A stretch of DNA of 64,000 nt from Chromatiaceae bacterium (GCA_016714645.1 JADKCI010000005.1:124001-188000); one strand, 5' to 3'; positions 50,353-59,275 are shown, counted from the stretch's first letter. The notes: generated by a model not told the origin, from the sequence alone. Translations and numbers: made by a program.

Positions 50353-52728
50353 ATGACCGAGTACGTCCGCTGGCTTCGCGACCTGCGCATGGACGATGTG
50401 CCCATCGTGGGCGGCAAGAACGCCTCCCTTGGCGAAATGATCCATCACCTTGCGGAAGTCGGCGTGCGGGTCCCCGGCGGCTTCGCCACCACCGCCGATG
50501 CCTACCGCGAGTTCCTGGCCAAGGACGGACTGGACGAGCGCATCCAGGCCCTGCTCGATGATCTGGACGTGGACGACGTCGCCAAGCTGGCCCAGGTCGG
50601 TCCCCGCCTCCGGGGCTGGATCATGGAGCAGCCCTTCCCGGCCGCCCTCGAAGCTGGCATCAATGACTATTACCAACAACTGGTGGCCGCGGCGGGCAGC
50701 GAGGTCTCCTGGGCCGTACGCTCCTCCGCCACCGCCGAAGACCTGCCGGATGCCTCCTTCGCCGGTCAGCAGGAGACCTTCCTCAACGTCAAGGGCCTGG
50801 ACGATATCAAGCACCGCATCAAGGAGGTATTCGCCTCCCTTTTTAACGATCGGGCCATCTCCTACCGGGTCCATCAGGGCTTCGAGCATCGCCACGTCGC
50901 CCTCTCCGCCGGCATCCAGCGCATGGTGCGCAGCGACCTCGCCGCCTCCGGCGTCATGTTTACCCTGGACACGGAGTCCGGTTTTCGTGACGCCGTCTTT
51001 ATCACCTCCAGTTATGGCCTGGGCGAGATGGTGGTCCAGGGCGCCGTCAATCCCGACGAGTTCTATGTCCACAAGCCGACCCTGGCCGCGGGCCGGCCCG
51101 CCGTGCTGCGCCGCAATGTAGGCGGCAAGGCCCTGCGCATGGTCTATGCCGCGCCTGGCGGTGCCCAGAAGGTACTCACCCAGGAGGTGCCGGAGGAGGA
51201 TCGTCTGCGCTTCTCCATCACCGACGCCGAGGTCATGGAACTGGCCAAGCAGGCGATCTTGATCGAGAACCACTATGGCCGGCCCATGGATATCGAGTGG
51301 GCGAAGGACGGTCTGGACGGCCTCCTCTATGTGGTCCAGGCCCGTCCCGAGACCGTCCAGAGCCGCTCCGGCAATGTCCTGGAGCGCTACCACCTGCGCG
51401 CCAAGGGCCCCATCCTGGCCACCGGTCGCAGTATCGGTCACCGCATCGGCGCCGGCCCGGCCCGGGTGGTGCATGGCACCCACGACATGGATAAGGTCCA
51501 GCCTGGCGACGTCCTCATCACCGACATGACCGATCCCGACTGGGAGCCGATCATGAAGCGGGCCGCGGCCATCGTCACCAACCGCGGCGGCCGGACCTGC
51601 CACGCCGCCATCATCGCCCGCGAATTGGGCGTGCCGGCGGTGGTGGGCTGCGTCGATGCCACCGAAAAGGTCAGCGAAGGCCAGCCCGTCACCGTCTCCT
51701 GTGCCGAGGGCGATACCGGCTTTATCTACGAAGGCGCCCTGCCCTTCGAGCATAAGATTATCGAGATGTCCCATATGCCGGACATCCCGGTCAAGATCAT
51801 GATGAACGTGGGCAACCCGGACCGGGCCTTTGCCTTCGCCGCCACCCCCAACGCGGGGGTCGGGCTGGCGCGCCTGGAGTTCATCATCAACAACATGATC
51901 GGCATCCATCCCAAGGCCCTGCTGGAATACGACCAACTGCCGGCGGATCTCAAGGCCCGCATCGCCCCGCGCATCGCCGCCTATCCCAGCCCCCGGGAGT
52001 TCTTTGTCACCAAGCTGGCGGAGGGCATCGCCACCCTGGGCGCCGCCTTCGCGCCCCATACCGTCATCGTGCGCATGTCGGACTTCAAGTCCAACGAATA
52101 CGCCAACCTGATCGCCGGGACCCGCTACGAGCCGGAAGAAGAGAACCCCATGATCGGCTTCCGCGGCGCCGGGCGGTACGTCGCCGAGTCCTTCAAGGAC
52201 TGCTTCGAGATGGAATGCGAGGCCCTCAAGCGGGTCCGCAACGATATGGGTCTGACCAACATCGAGATCATGATCCCCTTCGTACGCACCCTCAAGCAGG
52301 CCAAGGCCGTGGTCGAGGCCCTGGCGGCCCAGGGACTGGAGCGCGGCAAGGACGGCCTGCGCCTCATCATGATGTGCGAGATCCCCTCCAACGCCGTATT
52401 GGCGGAGGAGTTCCTGGAATTCTTCGACGGCTTTTCCATCGGCTCCAACGACATGACCCAGCTCACCCTGGGCCTGGACCGGGATTCCGCCCTGGTGGCC
52501 GAGCACTTCGACGAGCGCGATCCCGCTGTGCTGAAGATGCTGTCCATGGCCATCGCGGCCTGCCGCAAGCAGGGCAAATACGTCGGCATCTGCGGCCAGG
52601 GTCCCTCCGACCACCCCGACCTTGCGGACTGGCTGCTCAATCAGGGCATCACCAGCATCTCCCTCAACCCCGACACCGTCATCGACACCTGGCTCTACCT
52701 GGACGAGAAGGCCAACCAGGCCAAATGA
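50353..52728 (+). CDS. ppsA: Phosphoenolpyruvate synthase
   Basis: The 791-residue protein (E. coli 792) has the ATP-grasp N-terminal domain (YVRWLRDLRMDDVPIVGGKN, AVRSSATAEDLPDASFAGQQ). The phosphohistidine domain has GGRTCHAAIIARELGVPAVV, and the TIM-barrel C-terminal domain has NAGVGLARLEFIINNMIGIH, RMSDFKSNEYANLIAG and SIGSNDMTQLTLGLDRDSAL. The catalytic Cys is in YVGICGQGPSDHPD. It converts pyruvate, ATP and water to phosphoenolpyruvate, AMP and phosphate for gluconeogenesis. It stands alone, followed by a hairpin. Confidence 0.97.
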   Translation: MTEYVRWLRDLRMDDVPIVGGKNASLGEMIHHLAEVGVRVPGGFATTADAYREFLAKDGLDERIQALLDDLDVDDVAKLAQVGPRLRGWIMEQPFPAALEAGINDYYQQLVAAAGSEVSWAVRSSATAEDLPDASFAGQQETFLNVKGLDDIKHRIKEVFASLFNDRAISYRVHQGFEHRHVALSAGIQRMVRSDLAASGVMFTLDTESGFRDAVFITSSYGLGEMVVQGAVNPDEFYVHKPTLAAGRPAVLRRNVGGKALRMVYAAPGGAQKVLTQEVPEEDRLRFSITDAEVMELAKQAILIENHYGRPMDIEWAKDGLDGLLYVVQARPETVQSRSGNVLERYHLRAKGPILATGRSIGHRIGAGPARVVHGTHDMDKVQPGDVLITDMTDPDWEPIMKRAAAIVTNRGGRTCHAAIIARELGVPAVVGCVDATEKVSEGQPVTVSCAEGDTGFIYEGALPFEHKIIEMSHMPDIPVKIMMNVGNPDRAFAFAATPNAGVGLARLEFIINNMIGIHPKALLEYDQLPADLKARIAPRIAAYPSPREFFVTKLAEGIATLGAAFAPHTVIVRMSDFKSNEYANLIAGTRYEPEEENPMIGFRGAGRYVAESFKDCFEMECEALKRVRNDMGLTNIEIMIPFVRTLKQAKAVVEALAAQGLERGKDGLRLIMMCEIPSNAVLAEEFLEFFDGFSIGSNDMTQLTLGLDRDSALVAEHFDERDPAVLKMLSMAIAACRKQGKYVGICGQGPSDHPDLADWLLNQGITSISLNPDTVIDTWLYLDEKANQAK

Positions 52729-52739
52729 CCGGCTGAGCC

Positions 52740-52767
52740 CCCTCCCGGTGCTATCGCCACGGGAGGG
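52740..52767 (+). terminator. Hairpin after ppsA
   Basis: CCCTCCCG and CGGGAGGG form an 8-bp stem around a 12-base loop, 11 bases after the ppsA stop. Only CGGTTTG follows, so the T tract is weak. Probably a terminator or mRNA-end structure. Confidence 0.5.
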
Positions 52768-52853
52768 CGGTTTGAAACCACTCGACCCCGGACAACCGCT
52801 GGATTGGTGCTGGCCATACGGGCGCTACAGGTTGTTCAAACCCAGGAGTTGCC

Positions 52854-53444
52854 ATGTCCAATCTCGCCGGGGTCTACTCGATTACCGCCGATGACTATCT
52901 GGCTGGGGAGACCCTCTCGCCCGTCCGCCACGAGTATGTCGCCGGCGAGGTCTTTGCCATGGCCGGCGCCACCGAAGAACACGCCACCATCGCCCTGAAT
53001 TTTGCGGCACTGCTGCGCAACCAGGTGCGCGGCGGCCCCTGTCGGGTCTATATCGCCGACATGAAACTGCGCGTGGAGGCCGCCGACGCCTTCTTCTACC
53101 CGGATGTCTTCGTGACTTGCGACGCCCGGGATACCACGGAACCGCTGGCCAAGCGCCACCCGTCCCTGATCTGCGAGGTGCTGTCGGAGTCCACCGAGGC
53201 CTACGACCGGGGGGGCAAATTCGCCGCCTACCGTACCCTTGAGAGCCTCAACGAATATCTGCTGATCGACTCGCGCCGCCGCGCCGTGGAGGTCTTTCGC
53301 CGTCAGCCAGACGGCTGGCTGCTGGCGCCGGTGGCCCCGGACGGCTGGCTGGACTTGCACAGCCTTGGCTTCCGCTGCGCGGTTGATGCCCTCTATGAGG
53401 ACGTGATCTTCCCGGCCCCACCAACCCAACCGCCAGATGAATGA
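52854..53444 (+). CDS. Uma2 family (DUF820) putative endonuclease
   Basis: The 196-residue protein has the Uma2 pattern: DYLAGETLSPVRHEYVAGEV, MAGATEEHATIALNFAALLR, the PD-(D/E)XK residues in FFYPDVFVTCDARD and ICEVLSESTEAYDRGGKFAA, and LNEYLLIDSRRRAVEVFRRQ. Such genes are abundant in cyanobacteria, purple sulfur bacteria and other large genomes; function is largely unknown, with transposon links suggested. It is a single gene between ppsA and an IS-disrupted remnant. Confidence 0.85.
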   Translation: MSNLAGVYSITADDYLAGETLSPVRHEYVAGEVFAMAGATEEHATIALNFAALLRNQVRGGPCRVYIADMKLRVEAADAFFYPDVFVTCDARDTTEPLAKRHPSLICEVLSESTEAYDRGGKFAAYRTLESLNEYLLIDSRRRAVEVFRRQPDGWLLAPVAPDGWLDLHSLGFRCAVDALYEDVIFPAPPTQPPDE

Positions 53445-53543
53445 CGCCTTGAGGGAATGGCGCAAAGAGCAGTTGCCGCCTGCTACCGGATCTTATCCTT
53501 AGCGCTTCGCCACTAGGATGCCAGCGGCCGTCTTTGGTCGCTG

Positions 53544-53766
53544 CCTTTTATCGAGCACCCGGCGGATGATCAGGCGCTCCTGGGACTGATTGACCTGCTC
53601 AATGACTGGCTGGCGGGCCGCCCGGAACTCAAGCGCACCTTTGCCCTGTGGATCCGGGCCCTGCTGCTCCGCCGCAGCAACAACACCTTGGTCCTGCCCA
53701 AGGTCCGTGACCTGACGGAGTTGAAAATGACCCTTGCGGAAAAATTTGATCAATGGGCGGAAGACT
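53544..53766 (+). pseudogene. Left part of an IS-split Rpn/DUF4351-type gene
   Basis: The frame reads PFIEHPADDQALLGLIDLLN, WLAGRPELKRTFALWIRALL and VRDLTELKMTLAEKFDQWAE. This is the C-terminal region of Rpn-type putative transposase/nuclease proteins that end in DUF4351. It is broken by an IS at 53767. The N-terminal nuclease domain is missing upstream of 53544, so it was probably already truncated. Joining at the AAGACT duplication restores one continuous frame with 55591-55766. Confidence 0.8.
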
Positions 53767-55590
53767 GAGTCCCCTCCGAAAAGTCCTCCAGGCGATGGGG
53801 TCCGAGTGCCGTGGCTGGTAGGATGGCGCGTAGCCGCCGAGCGCCCAACCGAGCACCTGGGCGTATGTTCCGAGCCAGCCCAGACAGCAGCCAGATCGAT
53901 CTCTTCAGCAACATTGAGCAGTTTCTGCGCGAGCGCGACCAGGAGAAGCTGAACGATCCGAACGCCTGGCACAACGTCTTCCTCGATCAGGTCGTCAAGC
54001 GCGTTTCCGAGGAGCGCTTTGTCGAGCTGTTCGATGAAGCCACCGGTCGCCCGAACGCGCCGCTGCGCGTGCTGGTGGGGATGCTGATCCTCAAGGAAGG
54101 CTTCGGTTGGAGTGACGAGGAGTTATTCGAAGCGGTCCACTTCAACCTGCTGGTACGACGCGCCCTGGGTCTGCTGAATCTCACCGACGAGGTTCCGGTC
54201 GAGTCGACCTACTACCTGTTCAAGCAGCGTTTGTATGCCCACCAGGTGGAGACGGGGGTCAACCTGCTCCAAGAGGTCTTTCAGGAGCTCACGCGCGACC
54301 AAGCCAAGCGCCTTGGCGTTGTGGGTGAGAAGCTGCGCATGGACAGCACCCTGCTCGGTAGCAATCTGGCCGCATGCACCCGACTGCAGTTGATCATTGG
54401 CTGCTTGCAGGCGCGCTGGAAGAGCCTGAGCGCTGAGCAGCAGGCCTGTCTGAGCGAAGCCGACAGCGCCCTGTTGGATCGGTTGAGTGCCAAGCGCCCC
54501 AGTCAGCACCTCTATCGCCGTGAGGAGCCGACCAAGCAGGCCTGGCTGGAGGACTTTGGTCAGCTCCTGCTGCGCCTGCATCAGACTGACGACCTCAAAA
54601 GCAGCCCGCGCTACGCGCTCATTGAGCGGCTATTGCTCGAGCAGTACCAGATCAACGAGGCCGACGAAGCGGCCCACGTCGTGCTCAAGCCCACCCAGGA
54701 GATCAGCGCCGACTCGCTCCAATCGCCGCATGACGAAGACGCTGCCTACCGCAAGAAGCGCGACGAGACGGTGCGCGGCTACAGCGTCAACCTCACCGAG
54801 ACCTGTCAGGAGGCCCTCAACCTCATCGTCGACGTCCAAGTCGAGCCGGCCACCGCCGCCGACAATGGCTATCTGAAGGACGCGGTGCAGAGCAGCGAGC
54901 AGGTGCTTGAGACCACGGCCCAAGAGATCTCGGCCGACGGCGCCTACTACAGTGAGAGCAACGAAGCCTACGCCCAAGAGCAAGGCAAAGACATCCACTA
55001 CACGGGCTTTCCGGGCAAGCCAGGACGCTACGACTACGAGCGCACCTCAGATGGCGTCGTCGTCATCGATCGCGATAGCGGTGAGCGCCAACTGGCCGAG
55101 GAATACAAGCCCGGGCGCTATCGTTTTCGCGCCGATAGCCAGTGGCGCTACATCACCGACCAAGCCGTCGAGGCGGCGGCCTGCCGCCGGCGCACCGAGG
55201 CGCTCCCCCGCGAGCTGTTCAACCGCCGCTGTAACGTCGAGGCGAGCATCTTTCAGCTCTCCTACCACACCCGCAAGAAGAAGCTGAAGTACCGCGGCCG
55301 CTGTGCCGTTCAGCTCTGGGCGGTGTGCCGAGCGGCTTGGATCAACATAAAACGCCTTGTCATTTACCAGGTGAAATCCGCTGAGATACTCGTTTGAGCG
55401 GTGGGGGGCCCCACAAGCACGCCTCAACCGCTCCGATTGCGGCTTGCCCTCCGACAAGTGCCTCAGAGCGGCCCTTTCCGTGTCCTAATCGTGTAACACC
55501 ACCTTCGCATGCGCGGCGAACGTCCGTTCCCGATGTTCAGGCTCGCGACCGGGGAGCCTCCCCGGAGAAACGGCTTTTCGGAGGGGACTC
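53767..55590 (+). mobile_element. Complete insertion sequence (IS1182-like) with terminal inverted repeats and 6-bp target duplication
   Basis: The element is 1824 bp. Left end GAGTCCCCTCCGAAAAG (53767-53783) is the exact reverse complement of the right end (55574-55590). It is flanked by AAGACT on both sides (53761-53766 and 55591-55596). It contains one transposase gene. The intact ends and unbroken transposase suggest a recent, possibly active element. Removing it with one AAGACT copy rejoins the host reading frame exactly. Confidence 0.93.
53823..55397 (+). CDS. IS transposase (IS1182-like, DUF772 N-terminus)
   Basis: Starting at ATG 53823, the protein has 524 residues; a later ATG at 53865 (MFRASPD) is also plausible. 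The N-terminal DUF772-like region reads LRVLVGMLILKEGFGWSDEE and LFEAVHFNLLVRRALGLLN. DDE candidates are Asp in KLRMDSTLLGSNL, Asp in ISADGAYYSESNE and Glu in RRCNVEASIFQLSYHTRKKK. It is uninterrupted and fills most of the element. Family named by resemblance; DDE residues are inferred. Confidence 0.88.
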   Translation: MARSRRAPNRAPGRMFRASPDSSQIDLFSNIEQFLRERDQEKLNDPNAWHNVFLDQVVKRVSEERFVELFDEATGRPNAPLRVLVGMLILKEGFGWSDEELFEAVHFNLLVRRALGLLNLTDEVPVESTYYLFKQRLYAHQVETGVNLLQEVFQELTRDQAKRLGVVGEKLRMDSTLLGSNLAACTRLQLIIGCLQARWKSLSAEQQACLSEADSALLDRLSAKRPSQHLYRREEPTKQAWLEDFGQLLLRLHQTDDLKSSPRYALIERLLLEQYQINEADEAAHVVLKPTQEISADSLQSPHDEDAAYRKKRDETVRGYSVNLTETCQEALNLIVDVQVEPATAADNGYLKDAVQSSEQVLETTAQEISADGAYYSESNEAYAQEQGKDIHYTGFPGKPGRYDYERTSDGVVVIDRDSGERQLAEEYKPGRYRFRADSQWRYITDQAVEAAACRRRTEALPRELFNRRCNVEASIFQLSYHTRKKKLKYRGRCAVQLWAVCRAAWINIKRLVIYQVKSAEILV

Positions 55591-55766
55591 AAGACTATAA
55601 ACGTGAGGGAGAAACCCTCGTGCTTCAACGCCAACTCACTCGCCGGTTTGGACCCTTGCCAAACGAGGTGACCGCGCGCATCTCCGGTGCCACCGTTGAG
55701 GAGATCGATCTCTGGGTGGACCGGGTGTTGGATGCGCGCACCCTTGACGAGGTTTTCCGTTCTTAA
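55591..55766 (+). pseudogene. Right part of the IS-split DUF4351 gene
   Basis: After the target duplication, the frame reads TLVLQRQLTRRFGPLPNEVT, ARISGATVEEIDLWVDRVLD and ARTLDEVFRS then stop, a textbook DUF4351 C-terminus. With the IS and one AAGACT removed, the left part continues directly as WAED-YKREGE into this segment. Confidence 0.85.
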
Positions 55767-56042
55767 TCGCCCCAAGGCACGCGACCTGACGGAGTTGAAA
55801 ATGACCCTTGAGGAAAGCATGGCGAGCCAAGCGGCCCGGTTCGCGCCGGGCCCTCGCGGGTGGAAAGAGGTAAGGGCCAGAATCGGCGACAGAACTACCC
55901 CCTCGCCCCGCTTCGTTCATGCTAAGTAATAGGCAGGCACTTTGGGCGCACGAGACCGGTCGCCCACAGACAAGAAGGATTACGCTTGGTCATGCGGCAG
56001 GCTATCATCTGACCAACAGGGTCAGCTCAAGGTAAACAACCA
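55767..56042. other. Remnant region before the toxin-antitoxin pair
   Basis: No intact gene. Bases 55780-55820 encode ARDLTELKMTLEES, a near copy of the VRDLTELKMTLAEK segment at 53703-53745, so a second Rpn/DUF4351-type fragment lies here. The rest is low-information GC-rich sequence ending just before the antitoxin gene. Confidence 0.6.
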
Positions 56043-56282
56043 ATGGAACAAGTCCAAGTCGCTCAAGCCAAGGCCCACCTCTCCGCACTGCTCGAACGGG
56101 TCGAGACGGGCGAGGAAATCATCATTGCCCGCCGGGGGAAGGCCATCGCGCGATTGGTGCCAGAACCCCAGCAGCCCAGAACGGCGGCGGCGGCACTGGC
56201 TCCGGTCTGGGCACTCGGCGGTTTCGACCTGGAACCGATTCCGGAATTGCCCTTTGACGCTCGGGAAGTCACCCTCGACTAA
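56043..56282 (+). CDS. Phd/YefM-type antitoxin
   Basis: The 79-residue protein reads QVAQAKAHLSALLERVETGE and IIIARRGKAIARLVPEPQ, the standard Phd/YefM DNA-binding N-terminus. The C-terminal tail is acidic and disordered (DLEPIPELPFDAREVTLD) and would wrap the toxin. It starts five bases before the PIN toxin gene. It should autorepress the pair. Confidence 0.9.
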   Translation: MEQVQVAQAKAHLSALLERVETGEEIIIARRGKAIARLVPEPQQPRTAAAALAPVWALGGFDLEPIPELPFDAREVTLD

Positions 56283-56287
56283 GCCCG

Positions 56288-56719
56288 ATGCGCTACCTGC
56301 TCGACACCAACATCGTCATCGCCCTGAGCAAGCAGGCCCAGCCGGTCATGGATCGACTGGGCCAGTGTCTGGCCAGCGATCTCGTCCTATCATCGATCGT
56401 GCTGGCCGAGATTGAATACGGCATCGCCAAGAGTGCCCGTCAAGCGCACAACCGCCAGGTCTTCGCCTCCCTCCTGCGCGGCTTTCCCGTCTTCAACTTT
56501 GACCTTTCCGCCACCCGGATCTATGGCCCCCTGCGCGCCGAACTGGAGAGGCGGGGCCAGTTGATCGGACCTTACGATTTGATGATCGCCGCCCACGCCT
56601 TGGCGCTTGATGTCACCTTGGTCACCGACAACAGCAATGAGTTTCTCGTGTTGCGGATTTGCGCCTGGAAAACTGGCTGCGTCCGGCCTAGTGGTAACCG
56701 GGACAATCATCGGAAGTGA
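56288..56719 (+). CDS. vapC: VapC-type PIN-domain toxin with a frameshifted C-terminus
   Basis: The PIN core is clear: MRYLLDTNIVIALSK (first Asp), LVLSSIVLAEIEYGIAKS (Glu), GPYDLMIAAHALAL and LVTDNSNEF (Asp residues). VapC toxins cleave RNA, often initiator tRNA or rRNA. After NEF the frame runs LVLRICAWKTGCVRP. Adding one C near 56646 would instead give LRVADLRLENWLRPA and a stop at 56689, the normal family ending. As given, only the last about ten family residues are altered and 143 residues result; activity may be reduced or the base may be an error. Confidence 0.85.
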   Translation: MRYLLDTNIVIALSKQAQPVMDRLGQCLASDLVLSSIVLAEIEYGIAKSARQAHNRQVFASLLRGFPVFNFDLSATRIYGPLRAELERRGQLIGPYDLMIAAHALALDVTLVTDNSNEFLVLRICAWKTGCVRPSGNRDNHRK

Positions 56720-56784
56720 GTTTTAACCCAGGATGAGAGGCCTCAGCAGGCACCGTGCCACCTAAACTGAGAGCATCAAACACC

Positions 56785-57192
56785 ATGTCCCCCATGATCC
56801 AAGTCTTTGCCCTACTGCCCCTTTTGCTGTCGATGGCCAATGCCTGGTCCCAGCATCTCACGGGTACGGGAGATAACTTTGGCAGTGGCTGGCAGGCCGA
56901 TGGCCAGGGCGGCTATATCGGGACCGGAAAAAATTTTGGTCGAAGTTGGCGCAGTGACGGCCAGAGTGGTTACATCGGCATGGGTGACAACTTCGGGAGG
57001 CGTTTCAGTTCCGACCGCAGGGGCGGTTATGTCGGCGGCGGCGATGATTTCGGCGGCGGATGGCGCGCCGACCCCCAAGGCGGCTTGACGGGCACGGGCA
57101 GCAACTTTGGCAAGGGCTGGCGCAATGATGGTCGGGGCGGGATCGAAGGCACCGGCAAGAACTTCGGTAAGGGCTGGCGACAACAGCATTAG
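56785..57192 (+). CDS. Secreted glycine-rich NFG-repeat protein
   Basis: The 135-residue product has a signal peptide (IQVFALLPLLLSMANAWS). It then has six units of about 20 residues with the pattern (T/M)G-x-NFG-x-(G/S)W-(R/Q)-x-DG-(Q/R)-GG-(Y/L)-(I/V)-G, e.g. TGDNFGSGWQADGQGGYIG and TGSNFGKGWRNDGRGGIEG. This suggests a small beta-repeat (solenoid or propeller-like) fold. No catalytic residues are evident. It ends 19 bases before the first kinase gene on the same strand, so it may be co-transcribed with the kinases and act as their extracytoplasmic partner. Family unknown. Confidence 0.7.
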   Translation: MSPMIQVFALLPLLLSMANAWSQHLTGTGDNFGSGWQADGQGGYIGTGKNFGRSWRSDGQSGYIGMGDNFGRRFSSDRRGGYVGGGDDFGGGWRADPQGGLTGTGSNFGKGWRNDGRGGIEGTGKNFGKGWRQQH

Positions 57193-57211
57193 CAACCACG
57201 AGGGTCAATCC

Positions 57212-59275
57212 ATGTCACCCGCCATTTCCCGCTGCCCCTACTGCCTCGGTGCCACCCATGCCACCCCCTGTCAGGAGTGCGGTTGGCAACTTGGACAGGA
57301 CAACCTCCCGCCCGCCCTGGCCTTGGGCCGGGTTCTGGATGGGCGTTACCGCATAGGCAGAGTCCTGGGTCAGGGTGGCTTCGGCATCACCTACCTCGCC
57401 TGGGACGACAACCTCCAACTCCGTCTTGCCATCAAGGAATACCTTCCCCGTGATAGCGTTACGCGGGCACCGGATGGCGTCAGCCTATCGGTCTATTCGG
57501 GACAAGCGGGTGAGCAGTTCGCCTACGGCCTCGACGGCTTCCTCGCGGAGGCCCGAGCCCTGGCGCGCTTCGACCAACATCCCGGCATTGTCACCGTCAA
57601 GAACTTCTTCCGCGCCCATGGCACCGGCTACTGTGTCATGGACTATGTGGAAGGGATTACCTTGCGCCAGTACCTGGAGCAGCAACCGGGCGGGCGGATG
57701 AGTGTCGATTCCGCCTTGAAACTTCTGACGCCGGTCATGGATGCCTTGCGGGCGGTTCACCAAGCAGGCCTCATTCATCGCGACATCGCCCCGGATAACA
57801 TCTATATCACCCAAGACGGACGCATCCGGCTCCTGGACTTTGGTGCCGCCCGCTTCGCCGCTGGCCAGCACAGCCAATCCCTCTCCGTCATTCTTAAACC
57901 CGGCTATGCCCCGGAAGAGCAATATCGCGCCAAGGGCAAACAGGGCCCCTGGACGGACGTCTACGGTCTGGCCGCGACCTTCTACCGTGCCATTACCGGC
58001 CAGGTTCCCGCCGAATCCCTGGACCGGTTGGATAACGACGATCTGGTGCCGCCCTCGCGGTTGGGCATACTCATCAAGCCCGAACAGGAGGCGATCCTGC
58101 TCAAGGCATTGGCTATCAAGGCCGATCAGCGTTACCAAGATATCGCCGAGTTACAACAGGCCTGGCAAACCCCTTGCGTGTCGCCGAAATTCGCCCCCAT
58201 GCCTGATCAAGCAGTCAGGCCGCCAGAGAATGCCCAGGGTAATCAGCCCACTCTGCCAGTAACCAGGGTAAGGTGGGGGCTCAAATTTGCGATGGGGAGC
58301 CTACTGGTCATTCTGGTGTTGATTGGCATGGCTATCTGGCAATTTCTTCCGGATAAAGCCCAGCCAGCTATCTCGACTTCGCATACCGAGCCTGATGCGT
58401 CAGTGGCTGTACTCCCTTCATCATCTCCGCCTCCCGCATCGACACCCACGGCAAGCCCAATGGGTGAGCCAGTTAGAAAGCCCAGGCTCTATGCTTTGTT
58501 AGTCGGAGTATCGGACTTTGATGATGATCGTCTTGATCTCACTTTTCCCGCCAAGGATGCAAGGGATTTTGGCGCAGCACTACAACGTCAGTCGGGCGGG
58601 CTTTACCAGGAAGTGGTCACCCGTATCCTTGAGAATCCCACCAGCGAGGAATTCCTTGTTGGCCTCGATTGGTTGCGTCTCATAGTCACCAGCAAGGACA
58701 TCGCCGTCATCTTCGTGTCTGGCCACGGCGCGAACGACCCTGATGGCAACTACTATTACCTGACCCGAAATTCCGACCCCGAGCGCCTGCGCCGCACCGC
58801 CGTCTCCACTTTTGATGTGAAAAAGACCGTCTCTGCCCTACCGAGCAAGGTTCTGGTTTTTGCGGATACCTGTCTCCGTATTGCTGCTGAAGGGTCAAGG
58901 CGGGAAGCGGATAAGGCTTCAAAAATACTCCAATCCCTACAGCCGGTAGTTTCGCCGCCACGGGTGGAGGTGGCTAACATTAGGGGCGTCATCAACGATC
59001 TAAACGCTGCCGAGAATGGGGTGGTGGTCTTTGCCAGTTCCACGGGCAAAGAGTATTCACTGGAAAATCCCGAATGGGGCAATGGGGCCTTCACCAAGGC
59101 CCTGGTGGAGGGATTCGACGGAGCCGCCAACTATACGAAGGACGGCCGCATCACCATCCATCAACTTGATCTGTATCTCAGCGAGCGCGTTAAGGCGCTT
59201 ACCGGAAACAAGCAGACCCCCACCACCACCCTGCCCCAGACCATTCCGGATTTCCCGATAGCGCTAAAACGCTAA
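57212..59275 (+). CDS. Membrane Ser/Thr protein kinase fused to a caspase-like (C14) peptidase domain
   Basis: ATG 57212 gives 687 residues. Order: zinc ribbon (CPYCLG..., CQECGW, residues 8-30); kinase with glycine loop GQGGFGITYLAW, Lys in LAIKEYLP, catalytic HRDIAPDNIYI and LLDFGAAR, activation segment SVILKPGYAPEEQYRAKG; one transmembrane segment near residues 353-375; a Pro/Ser linker; and a caspase-like domain (about 424-686). That domain starts LYALLVGVSDFDDDRLDL, has His505 in FVSGHGAND and a candidate Cys554 in VLVFADTCLRI. The usual D-x-C-H-S-G is not kept. A closely related kinase follows. The kinase is predicted cytoplasmic and the peptidase on the far side of the membrane. Confidence 0.88.
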   Translation: MSPAISRCPYCLGATHATPCQECGWQLGQDNLPPALALGRVLDGRYRIGRVLGQGGFGITYLAWDDNLQLRLAIKEYLPRDSVTRAPDGVSLSVYSGQAGEQFAYGLDGFLAEARALARFDQHPGIVTVKNFFRAHGTGYCVMDYVEGITLRQYLEQQPGGRMSVDSALKLLTPVMDALRAVHQAGLIHRDIAPDNIYITQDGRIRLLDFGAARFAAGQHSQSLSVILKPGYAPEEQYRAKGKQGPWTDVYGLAATFYRAITGQVPAESLDRLDNDDLVPPSRLGILIKPEQEAILLKALAIKADQRYQDIAELQQAWQTPCVSPKFAPMPDQAVRPPENAQGNQPTLPVTRVRWGLKFAMGSLLVILVLIGMAIWQFLPDKAQPAISTSHTEPDASVAVLPSSSPPPASTPTASPMGEPVRKPRLYALLVGVSDFDDDRLDLTFPAKDARDFGAALQRQSGGLYQEVVTRILENPTSEEFLVGLDWLRLIVTSKDIAVIFVSGHGANDPDGNYYYLTRNSDPERLRRTAVSTFDVKKTVSALPSKVLVFADTCLRIAAEGSRREADKASKILQSLQPVVSPPRVEVANIRGVINDLNAAENGVVVFASSTGKEYSLENPEWGNGAFTKALVEGFDGAANYTKDGRITIHQLDLYLSERVKALTGNKQTPTTTLPQTIPDFPIALKR

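Noticed and set aside
50311..52614. 767-codon open frame antisense to ppsA
   Set aside because: It is a GC-driven shadow: the plus-strand frame is full-length ppsA with all motifs, and the antisense product has no recognisable family.
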